From the NCBI GenBank assembly GCA_965219405.1, contig OZ244736.1:372001-436000 (forward strand): a stretch of DNA of 64,000 nucleotides, written 5' to 3'. Position 1 is the stretch's first letter, and each line of letters opens with the position of its first letter. Made by a program: the position numbers and the translations under genes. The stretch comes from VXMO01 sp965219405. GTDB taxonomy: Bacteria > Chloroflexota > Dehalococcoidia > UBA6926. Shown here one piece after another: positions 18,163 through 26,683 of the stretch. The notes under the pieces were generated by a model. It worked only from the letters and a program-made list of their open reading frames with translations, ran no database searches and was not told the origin of the DNA.

Positions 18163-18597
18163 ATGCGCGTCATGGTGCTTATCAAGGCAACCGCCGAGAG
18201 CGAGGCGGAAATCATGCCCTCCACGGAGCTGCTTGAAGCCATGGGCAGGTACAACGAGGAGCTTGTGGAGGCAGGGGTGATGCTGGGCGGCGAGGGCATC
18301 AAGCCTTCTGAACACGGCAAGCGCGTCGTGCTTGACGGCGATACGAACGCCGTTACGGACGGTCCATTTCCTGAGACGAATCAACTTATTGCCGGGTTCT
18401 GGATCTGGCAGGTTGCGAACATGGATGAGGCAATCGAGTGGGTGAAGCGGTGTCCACAGCCTATGCCCGGGATGGCGGAGATCGAGATTCGGCCACTGTT
18501 CGAGACGGAGGATTTCGCGCCGGAGATGACAGAAGAGCAGTCGGCGCGGGAAGAGGAGCTGCGGGAGCGGGTGGCGGCCATCGAGTCGGGAACCTGA
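18163..18597 (+). CDS. YCII/DGPF-domain protein
   Basis: A 144-residue YCII-related protein. It begins RVMVLIKATAESEA and contains the DGPF motif (VTDGPF, about residues 65-70), with an acidic helical C-terminus. The fold is a ferredoxin-like dimer; family members are small putative enzymes of unknown reaction, some associated with sigma factors. The stop codon overlaps the gcvT start by one base (TGATGA), so the two are translationally coupled, which is the only hint of a link to glycine metabolism. Confidence 0.8.
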   Translation: MRVMVLIKATAESEAEIMPSTELLEAMGRYNEELVEAGVMLGGEGIKPSEHGKRVVLDGDTNAVTDGPFPETNQLIAGFWIWQVANMDEAIEWVKRCPQPMPGMAEIEIRPLFETEDFAPEMTEEQSAREEELRERVAAIESGT

Positions 18598-19679
18598 TGA
18601 CCCTCTTACGAACACCTCTATTTGATTCTCATGTCGCGCTTGGGGCGCGAATCGTTGAGTTTGGCGGGTGGGATATGCCCGTGCAGTACTCGGACGGCGT
18701 ACTGGCCGAGCATGGGACGGTTCGAGAGCGCGTCGGCATGTTTGACGTTTCGCATATGGGGCGCATCAGGCTCACGGGCGGGAATGCGGCCGGTGCGCTT
18801 CACCGCGTGGTGACCAGCAATGTTGGGACTCTGCGAGTTGGGCGCGCTCGCTACGGGCTTATCTGCAACGAGGCGGGGGGGATTCTCGACGACGTGGTCG
18901 TTATGCGGCTTGCCGATGACGAGTTCCTGATGGTGTGCAACGCGGCGAGCTGGGACCGGATCACGGACTGGCTTGGTCTGCATTGCGAGGGTGTCTCTAT
19001 CAGTCACGAACGTGATGAGACTTCGATGATGGCCGTGCAGGGGCCAGGGGCGGTCGGAGCACTGCAGCCGCTCGTCGACCTTGAGCTTGGCGATGTGGGG
19101 CGCTTTGCGTGTCGGGCCGCGACGGTGGCTGGGACATCGGGGCTCATCTCACGCACCGGATATACGGGCGAGGACGGGTTTGAGGTGATCGTTCCGGCGG
19201 ATGAGGCGGCGCGCGTGTGGCAGACGCTGGTTGAAGAGCGGGGAGTTGCGCCGTGCGGCCTTGCGGCGCGTGACGTGCTGCGGCTCGAGGCGGGCCTGAT
19301 GCTGTACGGGCAGGACATGGATGGCACGGTGACGCCGTTGGAGGCGGGCCTCGACCGCTTCGTGAACCTGGACAAAGATTTTTTGGGGGTGGGGGCGCTG
19401 CAAGAGCAGGCTGAGAGCGGTATAGAGAGGCGAATTACCGGGCTCACTGTGGAGGGTCGTTCAGCACCGCGGCATGGGTATGCAGTGCGGACGGGGGATG
19501 GACGAGAGTCCGTCATCACGAGCGGGGCCTATTCGCCTGTGCTCGGCTATGGGGTGGCACTGGCGTATCTGCCGATTGACGTGTCTGAACCCGGGAACGT
19601 CGTGGATGTCGATATCCGCAGCCGGACTGTCCAAGCGACGACGGTGCCGCTGCCGTTCCTGCAGGCGAACCGCGGTTAG
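18597..19679 (+). CDS. gcvT: Glycine cleavage system T protein (aminomethyltransferase)
   Basis: A 360-residue T protein that takes the aminomethyl group from lipoylated H protein and gives methylene-tetrahydrofolate plus ammonia. It opens TPLFDSHVALGARIVEFGGWDMPVQY in pieces typical of the family; folate-site and C-terminal barrel motifs (SRTGYTGEDGFE near 184, LYGQDMD near 238) are present. I start it at ATG 18597; the in-frame extension back to 18438 would read through the YCII gene and has no homology. It forms a cluster with gcvH and gcvP. Confidence 0.94.
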   Translation: MTLLRTPLFDSHVALGARIVEFGGWDMPVQYSDGVLAEHGTVRERVGMFDVSHMGRIRLTGGNAAGALHRVVTSNVGTLRVGRARYGLICNEAGGILDDVVVMRLADDEFLMVCNAASWDRITDWLGLHCEGVSISHERDETSMMAVQGPGAVGALQPLVDLELGDVGRFACRAATVAGTSGLISRTGYTGEDGFEVIVPADEAARVWQTLVEERGVAPCGLAARDVLRLEAGLMLYGQDMDGTVTPLEAGLDRFVNLDKDFLGVGALQEQAESGIERRITGLTVEGRSAPRHGYAVRTGDGRESVITSGAYSPVLGYGVALAYLPIDVSEPGNVVDVDIRSRTVQATTVPLPFLQANRG

Positions 19680-19783
19680 CAGCGTGGCGACAACTTCGGC
19701 AAATCCCGTCGTTCAGCGGCTAGAATAAATGGGCACTTTGCCGCTCCGCGCGGCGCTGGGACGCACTAATTGGGGGTCGTGAA

Positions 19784-20191
19784 ATGCCATTTGATCCGGC
19801 AGGTCTGCTATTTAGCCGAGAGCACGAGTGGGTGGCGCGTGATGAGTCCGATCAGAGCGCGGTGACCGTCGGGATTACGGACTACGCGCAGGGTGAGCTG
19901 GGGGACGTTGTGTACGTCGACCTGCCTGCCGACGGCGCGGCGGTCAAGCAATTTGAGACGTTCGGCGAGGTGGAGTCGGTCAAGTCGGTGTCGGACCTGT
20001 TTTCACCAGTCAGCGGGACTGTCGCCGAGGTCAATTCCACGCTGGAGGACAAGCCGGAGCTGGTGAACGAAGACCCCTACGGCGAGGGGTGGATGCTGCG
20101 GGTGACGATTGAGGACGAGCGGGAGCTGCAGAGCCTGCTTTCACACGATGAGTACCAGGAATTTCTGACGGAGTTGAGCGGCAGTGACTGA
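19784..20191 (+). CDS. gcvH: Glycine cleavage system H protein
   Basis: A 135-residue lipoyl carrier that shuttles the aminomethyl group between P and T proteins. The lipoylation lysine is K67 in ESVKSVSD. HEWV near residue 14 and GITDYAQ near 30 are family signatures. It starts at ATG 19784 behind a GGGGG stretch, 104 bases after gcvT, and its end overlaps the gcvP start by eight bases. Confidence 0.96.
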   Translation: MPFDPAGLLFSREHEWVARDESDQSAVTVGITDYAQGELGDVVYVDLPADGAAVKQFETFGEVESVKSVSDLFSPVSGTVAEVNSTLEDKPELVNEDPYGEGWMLRVTIEDERELQSLLSHDEYQEFLTELSGSD

Positions 20192-23078
20192 AAAGCGTAA
20201 TCCTGCACCCTTTGTTCCGATGACAGCTGCCGATCGGCAGCACATGCTTGATGTAGTTGGCGTCAACGCAGTTGATGATCTCTTTGCGGATATTTCCGCC
20301 GAGTTCCGTGATCCTGAGTTGGGCCTGCCGCCGGCGTTGTCCGAGCACGATGTCGTGACGCACATGGGCCATTTGTCGGCCATGAATGTGTCCGCGGACG
20401 CGGCGCCGTCGTTCCTGGGGGGTGGATTCGCGCGACACTATGTGCCGAACGCGGTGGGGGCCATCATCTCTCGCGGCGAGTTTCTGACGCCGTATACGCC
20501 CTATCAACCGGAGGCGAGCCAGGGCATTCTGCAGGCGCTCTTTGAGTTTCAGACGATCGTTTGTGAACTGACGGGGATGGATGCCGCCAACACGGGGATG
20601 TACGACGGGGCGAGCGGGCTGGCGGAGGCGGCGTTGATGGCGTGTCGACTCACGCGCCGCCGCACGGTTGCCGTTCACGAGAGTGTCTCGCCGCTATATC
20701 GCGCGGCGCTTGTGACGTATGCGGGGGCGCAGGAGATCACGGTTGTCGACGGGATCGACGATGCGCCGGAGGGTGAGCCTGCGTGCCTGATCGTGCAGCA
20801 GCCGACGTATGATGGCCTCATAGATGACGACCCTGATGCGCTTGCCGATGCGATTCATGAACGAGGCGGACTGCTTGTTGTGGCCGTGGAGCCGGTGTCG
20901 CTCGCGTTGATTAGGCCGCCGGGCGAGTACGGGGCGGACATTGTGGTTTCGGAGGGGCAGCCGCTTGGGATTGCGTTGGGGTTCGGCGGGCCGGGCGTTG
21001 GCTTTTTCGCGTGCAAGAACCAGTACCTGCGGCAGATGCCGGGTCGCATTGTAGGACGCAGCGTGGACGCGGACGGACGCGATGCGTTTGTGCTGACGCT
21101 GCAAACGCGCGAGCAGCACATCCGCCGAGAGAAGGCCACGTCCAATATCTGCACTGCGGAGACGCTGGCGGCCATCGCGGTGGCGGTTCATACCGCCGCC
21201 CTCGGTCCGCATGGGCTGCGTGAGGTGGCATTCAGCTGCTACCAGGCCACGCATAACGCGGCGCGGCGCATTGCGCGGCTGCCCGGATTCTCTATTCATG
21301 GCGGCGAGGACGCGCTGTTCATCAAGGAGTTTGTCGTCGAATGCCCCATCCCTCCTGCGGACGTGAATCTGCGGCTGTGGGAGCAACACGGGATCATCGG
21401 CGGGATCGACGTATCTGATCGGGTGCCGAACGGTTTGCTGCTCTGCATCACGGAGACCTCGACGACGACCGATATAGATCGACTTGTCAGCGCTCTTGCG
21501 GGCATCGCGGATGTATCCGCAGAGGCGGATGGCGAGGGAGAGACGGCGACGACTATCTCGGATTGGCCGACAGTCGAGACACCCGCGGCCGGCGACGGGC
21601 TCATCCTTGCAATCGGCGATACGAACGAGAAGCGTGTCCCACTGCTGCTGGATGTTTCACGACCGGCGCGGCGCGGGGTGACGACGCCCGTTCCGGCGGT
21701 GGCTCCGATTGCGCCGCCGCTTCCTGAGGCGACACTGCGCAAAGAACTGATCCTGCCGGAAATCAGCGAACTGGACATGGTGCGCTATTTCACGCGCATC
21801 AGCCAGTCGAACTATGCCGTCGATACGACGTTCTATCCGCTTGGCTCCTGCACGATGAAGTACAACCCGCGGGTCAATGAGACGGTTGCGGGGATGCCGG
21901 GGTTCGCGAACGCGCATCCCTATCTGCCGCCTGAGGTCTGCGCGGGGACGCTCGGGGCGCTGTACAGCTTGCAGGAGATGCTGGCAAGCGTTGTGGGGAT
22001 GGACGAGACGAGCCTCGCACCTTCGGCAGGGGCACACGGCGAGTTGACGGGGATGCTGCTTTTCCGTGCCTGGCATCGCAGTCGAAACGATAGCAAGCGC
22101 ACGGTGGTTCTCTCGCCGGACTCCTCGCATGGGACGAACCCGGCGTCGGCGGCGATGGCGGGATTCACGCTCGTAACCGTGCCGACCGATGCCGTCGGGA
22201 ATATCGATATGGAGGCGCTCCAGCCACTGCTTGGGCCGGAGGTGGCGGGCATCATGCTGACGATGCCGACCACTTTGGGGTTGTTCGATCCGAACACGGC
22301 CGAGATCTGCCGCATGATCCATGAGGCGGGTGGGCTGGTTTACGGCGACGGGGCGAATCTGAATGCGCTGCTTGGCCGCGCTCGGCTGGGCGACATGGGC
22401 TTTGACATCGTGCATATCAACGTTCACAAGACGTTTTCGACGCCGCACGGCGGCGGCGGGCCGGGCGCGGGCCCCGTCTGCGTGAAGGAGCACCTGGCGG
22501 AGTTCCTGCCGACGCCGCACATCGAGCGCCGGGATGACGGGATGCTGCACCTCGCCGCGCCCGCACAGTCTGTCGGGCGCATCGGCTCGGCGGCGGGGAA
22601 CGTCGGGGTGCTGCTGCGCGCGTACACGTATTTCCGGATGCACGGAGAGGACGGACTGAGAGAGGTGAGCGGGGCGGCCGTCCTGAACGCCAACTACATC
22701 CGCGCCCGGCTGAAGGACCACTATCACCTGCAATACGACCGCATCTGCATGCACGAGGCCGTCTTTTCCGCAACGCGGCAGCGTCGGCAGCATGACGTGC
22801 GGGCCGGGGATATCTGCAAGCGGCTGTTGGACCACGGATTCTATGCGCCGACGGTGTATTTCCCGTTGATCGTGGAAGAGGCGCTGATGATCGAACCGAC
22901 GGAGACGGAGAGTAGGGAGACGCTGGATGCGTTCATCGACGCGATGGTGTCGATCGCGCAGGAGGCATCGGAAGACCCCGAGATGGTTCGATCCGCCCCG
23001 CACAACACGCCGGTGCGTCGGATCGATGAGGCATTGGCGGCGCGGCGGCCGGTGCTGAGGTGGATGGCGCGGGATTAG
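20184..23078 (+). CDS. gcvP: Glycine dehydrogenase (decarboxylating), fusion of GcvPA- and GcvPB-type halves
   Basis: A 964-residue P protein that decarboxylates glycine with PLP and loads the aminomethyl group on H protein. Residues 1 to about 440 are like the GcvPA subunit. Residues from about 510 on are like GcvPB: LPEISELDMVRYFTRISQ, then PLGSCTMKYNP, and the PLP lysine K749 in INVHKTFSTPHGGGG. A roughly 60-residue linker joins them. The motifs are those of the separate two-subunit enzyme (B. subtilis type), not the classical single-chain E. coli type, so this is a secondary fusion. It starts at GTG 20184, inside the end of gcvH. Confidence 0.93.
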   Translation: MTEKRNPAPFVPMTAADRQHMLDVVGVNAVDDLFADISAEFRDPELGLPPALSEHDVVTHMGHLSAMNVSADAAPSFLGGGFARHYVPNAVGAIISRGEFLTPYTPYQPEASQGILQALFEFQTIVCELTGMDAANTGMYDGASGLAEAALMACRLTRRRTVAVHESVSPLYRAALVTYAGAQEITVVDGIDDAPEGEPACLIVQQPTYDGLIDDDPDALADAIHERGGLLVVAVEPVSLALIRPPGEYGADIVVSEGQPLGIALGFGGPGVGFFACKNQYLRQMPGRIVGRSVDADGRDAFVLTLQTREQHIRREKATSNICTAETLAAIAVAVHTAALGPHGLREVAFSCYQATHNAARRIARLPGFSIHGGEDALFIKEFVVECPIPPADVNLRLWEQHGIIGGIDVSDRVPNGLLLCITETSTTTDIDRLVSALAGIADVSAEADGEGETATTISDWPTVETPAAGDGLILAIGDTNEKRVPLLLDVSRPARRGVTTPVPAVAPIAPPLPEATLRKELILPEISELDMVRYFTRISQSNYAVDTTFYPLGSCTMKYNPRVNETVAGMPGFANAHPYLPPEVCAGTLGALYSLQEMLASVVGMDETSLAPSAGAHGELTGMLLFRAWHRSRNDSKRTVVLSPDSSHGTNPASAAMAGFTLVTVPTDAVGNIDMEALQPLLGPEVAGIMLTMPTTLGLFDPNTAEICRMIHEAGGLVYGDGANLNALLGRARLGDMGFDIVHINVHKTFSTPHGGGGPGAGPVCVKEHLAEFLPTPHIERRDDGMLHLAAPAQSVGRIGSAAGNVGVLLRAYTYFRMHGEDGLREVSGAAVLNANYIRARLKDHYHLQYDRICMHEAVFSATRQRRQHDVRAGDICKRLLDHGFYAPTVYFPLIVEEALMIEPTETESRETLDAFIDAMVSIAQEASEDPEMVRSAPHNTPVRRIDEALAARRPVLRWMARD

Positions 23079-23206
23079 TTCCCCACTGTCCAGTCGGTCT
23101 CCCCTGCACACATGTGTCAATGTACTGCCCAGCAAAGCCGAGCATCCTACAACCCTTAGCCCTTGGCACCACCCATATCCCGCAACCGGATAATGACTTA
23201 ACGCAA

Positions 23207-23974
23207 CTACGGCCCGGCGATGCGAAGAAGATCGGAATCAACCCTGTCTTTAAAGTCTTCCAAAGATGCGTACTGCCTGTCGGCATTTCTGGACAAATAC
23301 TTCACTTCCCGCTCTCGCAGATCCTCAATGTCCTCATGGACAATCATACTAACAAATTGTAGATTCGCCTTTTGCAGTTCCAAGAGAGAAATAGTAACTA
23401 TCTTTGCCTTATCATTGTTAAGTACTCCAAAAACAAAAAACCGCCGCTGATTGAACCGAAGCGCCCAATCTACCGTAATCAGTTCGTCGCCTAGTGGCGC
23501 TAAATGTTCTTCTGGTTGGTATTGCGTCAAATTTAGACCGACAAAAACGTCGAGGTCGTCATAGAACGTACTTCGAATTGCCTCACGGCTCCAGTAGCGC
23601 ATATTGCAAACCTTTTGCACACATGCAACAAATTGCAGAATCGCCTCGTAGAGCCTGTCTAGTGGAGTATCAAGAAATAAGTTCCCCTCGTCGCTACTGA
23701 TTCCATTGTTATGCAGGATGCCTTCAAGAATTCGCTGACGGGTAGAAGAGTTGACATCAAATGTATACGATAGCCGCATCAACGACAACCCAAAATCACA
23801 GACACGCACATAATTCTCCCCAAATGGGCTTTCTTGAAGATAGATGTCAACCATATCCCCATCTTCGTGAAGGAATGGGGCAATCAATTGGAAATACCCC
23901 GGGCGTCTTTCATAAAGGTCAAAACGACTGGCTGTGGTCGCGTCGAGTGCCGCTCTTATACTCTCAGCTGACAT
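23207..23974 (-). CDS. DUF1828-domain protein
   Basis: A 255-residue protein whose residues 15-100 match the DUF1828 pattern (FDLYERRPGYFQLIAPF, YLQESPFGE, VCDFGLSLMRLS), followed by a C-terminal region of the kind that accompanies it in such proteins. No enzymatic motif is evident and function is unknown; the family is scattered among mobile and accessory regions. It overlaps the upstream gene by 11 bases, so the two are one operon. Codon use is more A/T-rich than in the flanking gcv genes, which fits horizontal acquisition. Confidence 0.65.
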   Translation of the reverse strand: MSAESIRAALDATTASRFDLYERRPGYFQLIAPFLHEDGDMVDIYLQESPFGENYVRVCDFGLSLMRLSYTFDVNSSTRQRILEGILHNNGISSDEGNLFLDTPLDRLYEAILQFVACVQKVCNMRYWSREAIRSTFYDDLDVFVGLNLTQYQPEEHLAPLGDELITVDWALRFNQRRFFVFGVLNNDKAKIVTISLLELQKANLQFVSMIVHEDIEDLREREVKYLSRNADRQYASLEDFKDRVDSDLLRIAGP

Positions 23975-24461
23975 CGAACAACCTCAATTGAGTGAGTTCT
24001 GGAAAGTACAGGCCAGTGTTGCTTGCGCCAATGTCCTGGAGGAACGTATTGAGTGCTTCCTCATAGGTTTCATAGCGACTAGTCGATTCTCTTCTCGCCT
24101 CTTGGGGCTGCATATGGCCTGCATTCAATTCGTCAGATGTGAGGTAATGGATATGAGGTCGAGCAAAGTGTCCATCGGAGGCTAGTGAGTACTCTCCATG
24201 GGAACCATTGTATCGTACAAGTGTGACTAGGCCTACGCTATTGTCGACTGGACGGTAGCGCAACCCAATTGAGTAGTTCTCAATGAAGACCTGGCTCCTG
24301 CGAATAAAGACACTGAAACGCTGAGATTCGTCAATGTTTGAATACAATTCAATAGCACCCCGACTGTGCCCGTCGGATTCCCCGTACCCACTCGTTGGGT
24401 TCCGAGAGGAAATTGTCTTCGGCACATGAATCAGTTCTAGTATCTGATGCTCACTTAGCAT
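23964..24461 (-). CDS. Uncharacterised partner of the DUF1828 protein
   Basis: A 165-residue protein with FSVFIRRS (near 49), NYSIGLRYRP (near 61), LVRYNGSHGEY (near 80) and PHIHYLT (near 101), then a helical segment YETYEEALNTFL. This order of motifs recalls a family I know as DUF6978; I am not sure of the number. The conserved histidines in HGEY and HIH could bind metal, but no activity is known. It is the first gene of a two-gene operon with the DUF1828 gene and shares its lower GC content. Confidence 0.5.
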   Translation of the reverse strand: MLSEHQILELIHVPKTISSRNPTSGYGESDGHSRGAIELYSNIDESQRFSVFIRRSQVFIENYSIGLRYRPVDNSVGLVTLVRYNGSHGEYSLASDGHFARPHIHYLTSDELNAGHMQPQEARRESTSRYETYEEALNTFLQDIGASNTGLYFPELTQLRLFDVS

Positions 24462-24771
24462 TGCATCCGCTAGACACGGTGAGGCGACTTTGGAAGTACC
24501 TCCGTTAGTGCCTATTCACCTCCGTATAGATTGCTGACACAAGTATATCAGCACCAATTGGCACGCTCCTATGGCCGCGAGTCCCGGATTCTAACCGTCG
24601 AAGAACTATCCACTCGAGGCCTGTCGCCGCTACGATAGCCACCTAGTTAGGGTATCGTCGTTCAATGACCGAGACCCGGCCGTTTGAGCCGGCTTAGCTT
24701 GGGATATCTATTGCTGCTTTGGGGTGACCCCGGTGGGGACGCGCCAGATGGGGGCGGATCGGCCGGGTAGG
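24462..24771. other. Non-coding spacer between the DUF1828 operon and FitAB
   Basis: This stretch holds no gene I can support. It must contain the promoter of the minus-strand DUF1828 operon near 24500-24560, where the minus strand reads TGATATACTTGTG and CTATACGGAGGTG, but no well-spaced pair of boxes is obvious. A small stem, CCGGC-cgtttga-GCCGG, lies at about 24677-24694. Confidence 0.5.
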
Positions 24772-24800
24772 TTGCTTCCAGGAGAAGGTCGGTCAATAAT
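24772..24800 (+). promoter_or_regulatory. Candidate promoter of fitAB
   Basis: TTGCTT (24772-24777) and AATAAT (24795-24800) are 17 bases apart and lie directly before the inverted-repeat operator. The -10 box matches the consensus at five of six positions; the -35 box is weaker. Confidence 0.4.
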
Positions 24801-24808
24801 GATTGCTG

Positions 24809-24834
24809 TGACTGCAATGAGAGCATTGCAGTCA
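24809..24834. promoter_or_regulatory. Perfect 11-bp inverted repeat, probable FitA operator
   Basis: TGACTGCAATG and CATTGCAGTCA are perfect reverse complements separated by AGAG. The repeat lies 24 bases before the antitoxin start and just after the promoter. FitA-type ribbon-helix-helix antitoxins bind such inverted repeats as FitAB complexes and repress their own operon. Confidence 0.7.
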
Positions 24835-24857
24835 TCGGTGATTTCATGGGATGGGAG

Positions 24858-25112
24858 ATGCCGGTGGCCAGCATTACGGTACGCAATCTGGATGAGACCC
24901 TGAAGCGGCGGCTTCGAATCCGTGCAGCGGAGAATGGCCGGTCGATGGAGCAGGAGGCTCGCAACATCTTGCGGGCCGCCCTAGATGAGGACGAGGCGCC
25001 AACCCGTGACCTTGGCACGGCGATACATGGACTGTTCAGGCCGTTGGGCGGCGTGGACCTGCCGATCCCACCTCGCGAACCCATGCGCGAGCTGCCTGAC
25101 TTGAGCGACTGA
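24858..25112 (+). CDS. fitA: FitA-like ribbon-helix-helix antitoxin
   Basis: An 84-residue antitoxin. Residues 4-43 form the ribbon-helix-helix DNA-binding unit (SITVRNLDETLKRRLRIRA, then GRSMEQEARNIL), and the C-terminal tail with GLFRPLGG is the toxin-binding part. ATG 24858 follows GGGAG directly; ATG 24846 would add four residues without a ribosome site. It lies ten bases before the PIN toxin gene and should neutralise it and repress the operon through the inverted repeat upstream. Confidence 0.82.
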   Translation: MPVASITVRNLDETLKRRLRIRAAENGRSMEQEARNILRAALDEDEAPTRDLGTAIHGLFRPLGGVDLPIPPREPMRELPDLSD

Positions 25113-25122
25113 GTCGATCCCG

Positions 25123-25551
25123 ATGTTTGTTCTGGACACCAACGTGGTGTCAGAAATGATGAAGGAGCGTCCCGACGCCGACGTCCTGGCGTGGCTGGAT
25201 AGCCAACTCGCGGAAACACTGTGCATCACTGCCGTCACGGAGGCTGAGATTCGAACGGGCATCGCGATTTTGCCCGACGGCCAGAGGAGGCGTCTGTTGA
25301 ATGCCGCAGCTCAGCACGCTTTTGGAACCTACTTCAGCAGCCGTATTCTGGCTTTTGACAGTGGGGCCGCTCAGCTCTACGCCCTGATTGCCGCCGACAG
25401 GATGTCTGCGGGGCACCCCATAAGCCAGGCTGATTGCCAGATTGCGGCGATAGCCCGGTCACGCGGTAGTGCGGTTGCAACCAGGAATGTGGACGATTAC
25501 ACGGGGTGCGGCATCGAGGTGCTCAACCCCTGGTCCACCGGAGTGGAGTGA
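25123..25551 (+). CDS. fitB: PIN-domain ribonuclease toxin, FitB/VapC family
   Basis: A 142-residue PIN toxin with the four acidic residues of the metal site: D5 in MFVLDTNV, E42 in AVTEAEIRTG, D104 in ISQADCQIAAIA and D124/D125 near TRNVDDY. Such toxins cut RNA, often tRNA or rRNA, when freed from the antitoxin. Length and motifs are complete, so it is likely active. It follows fitA by ten bases; the downstream reductase gene begins 12 bases later. Confidence 0.88.
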   Translation: MFVLDTNVVSEMMKERPDADVLAWLDSQLAETLCITAVTEAEIRTGIAILPDGQRRRLLNAAAQHAFGTYFSSRILAFDSGAAQLYALIAADRMSAGHPISQADCQIAAIARSRGSAVATRNVDDYTGCGIEVLNPWSTGVE

Positions 25552-25562
25552 ACGGCAGTCAC

Positions 25563-26606
25563 GTGTCACGCTCTCATGAAACCCGGCCATTCGGCCCGCC
25601 GGAGTTGGGCATCACCATTGCGCCTTTGGGGGTGGGGGCGTGGCCGTGGGGATCCAGTTGGTATTGGGGGTATGGGAAGTCGTATGGCGAGGATGATGTT
25701 CGGGGGGCGTTCCGGGCATCGTTGTCGGCAGGCGTGACGCTATTTGATACGGCGGAGGTTTATGGGCGGGGGGAGTCTGAGCGGATTCTCGGACGGATGG
25801 CGGGGGAGTTGGGCGAGTCGGGCGGCGGGAGCGATCCGATGGATTCCGGCTTTCACCGGAATGAGGGGAGAGGCGCGGGCCCCGCCTCCGCGACGGATTC
25901 GGTTGATGAGGGCGCCGTGCCGTTTGTCGCGACGAAATATATGCCGTTGCCGTGGCGTTGGCGGGCGGGCGATGTGCCTCGCGCGTTGCGGGCGAGCCTG
26001 AGGCGGCTTGGGCTGGAGCGCGTCGATCTGTACCAGATTCACTGGCCGGTGGCGCCTGCACGTCTGCGGCTTGGGCAGTGGATGGAGGGGCTGGTCCGGG
26101 CACACGGCGAGGGCCTGGTTGGGTCGGTCGGGGTGTCCAACTTCGATGCCGAGTTGACCAAGCGGGCGCACGAGATTCTGTCTCGCGCAGGCATCCCGCT
26201 GGCGTCCAATCAACTGCCCTACAGCCTGCTTGACCGGCACATTGAGCACGAGCGGCTTCTTGATGCGTGCAAGGAGCTGGAGGTGACGGTGATCGCGTAT
26301 AGTCCCATCGCGGAGGGGCTGTTGACGGGCAAGTACACGCCGGACGCCAAGCCCGCCGGGTATCGGGGTTGGCGGCTGCGCAAGAAGGTCATCCAGGTGC
26401 AGCCGATTGTTGCTGCGCTGCGCGAGATCGGTGAGCGGCACGAGGGAAAGACGCCGTCGCAGGTGGCGCTTAGGTGGCTGATCCAGAAAGGCTCGCTGCC
26501 GATTCCGGGAGCGAAGACGGCGCAGCAGGCATCGGACAACGCGGGGGCGTTGGGGTGGAGTCTGTCGGACGAGGAAATGGCGGCGTTGGATGGGGTTTCG
26601 GCCTGA
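25563..26606 (+). CDS. Aldo/keto reductase carrying an in-frame repeat insertion
   Basis: A 347-residue NADPH-dependent reductase. The TIM-barrel landmarks are present: GVTLFDTAEVYGRGESE (catalytic D and Y), VDLYQIHWP (histidine), GSVGVSNF and the cofactor-binding PIPGAKTAQQ near the C-terminus. Between LGRMAGELGESGG and VPFVATKYMP, where the family has only a few residues, about 30 residues of low-complexity sequence are inserted, encoded by dispersed-repeat DNA (25836-25905). It may be tolerated as a surface loop. I start it at GTG 25563 just after fitB; an ATG at 25506 would lie inside fitB. The substrate is unknown. Confidence 0.83.
   Translation: MSRSHETRPFGPPELGITIAPLGVGAWPWGSSWYWGYGKSYGEDDVRGAFRASLSAGVTLFDTAEVYGRGESERILGRMAGELGESGGGSDPMDSGFHRNEGRGAGPASATDSVDEGAVPFVATKYMPLPWRWRAGDVPRALRASLRRLGLERVDLYQIHWPVAPARLRLGQWMEGLVRAHGEGLVGSVGVSNFDAELTKRAHEILSRAGIPLASNQLPYSLLDRHIEHERLLDACKELEVTVIAYSPIAEGLLTGKYTPDAKPAGYRGWRLRKKVIQVQPIVAALREIGERHEGKTPSQVALRWLIQKGSLPIPGAKTAQQASDNAGALGWSLSDEEMAALDGVSA
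25836..25905. repeat. Dispersed REP-like repeat inserted inside a coding region
   Basis: 25836-25869 matches 16168-16201 at 33 of 34 positions, with an imperfect stem CCGGC-TTTC-ACCGG. 25881-25905 (CCCGCCTCCGCG...GATTCGGTTG) resembles 16131-16155 at 21 of 25 positions. The order of the two modules is the reverse of that in the intergenic copy. The insert keeps the reading frame of the aldo/keto reductase. Confidence 0.8.
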
Positions 26607-26683
26607 TCATCCCCCGCTTTACGGGCGGCGCGGCGTCCACTTACGATTTGCCCATACCTTTGCGGGCTAAGGGGGGATGACTC

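Noticed and set aside
21657..23135. 492-codon open frame on the minus strand opposite gcvP
   Set aside because: It lies fully antisense to a conserved enzyme gene, is arginine-rich and of no recognisable family; long antisense frames are expected in GC-rich DNA.
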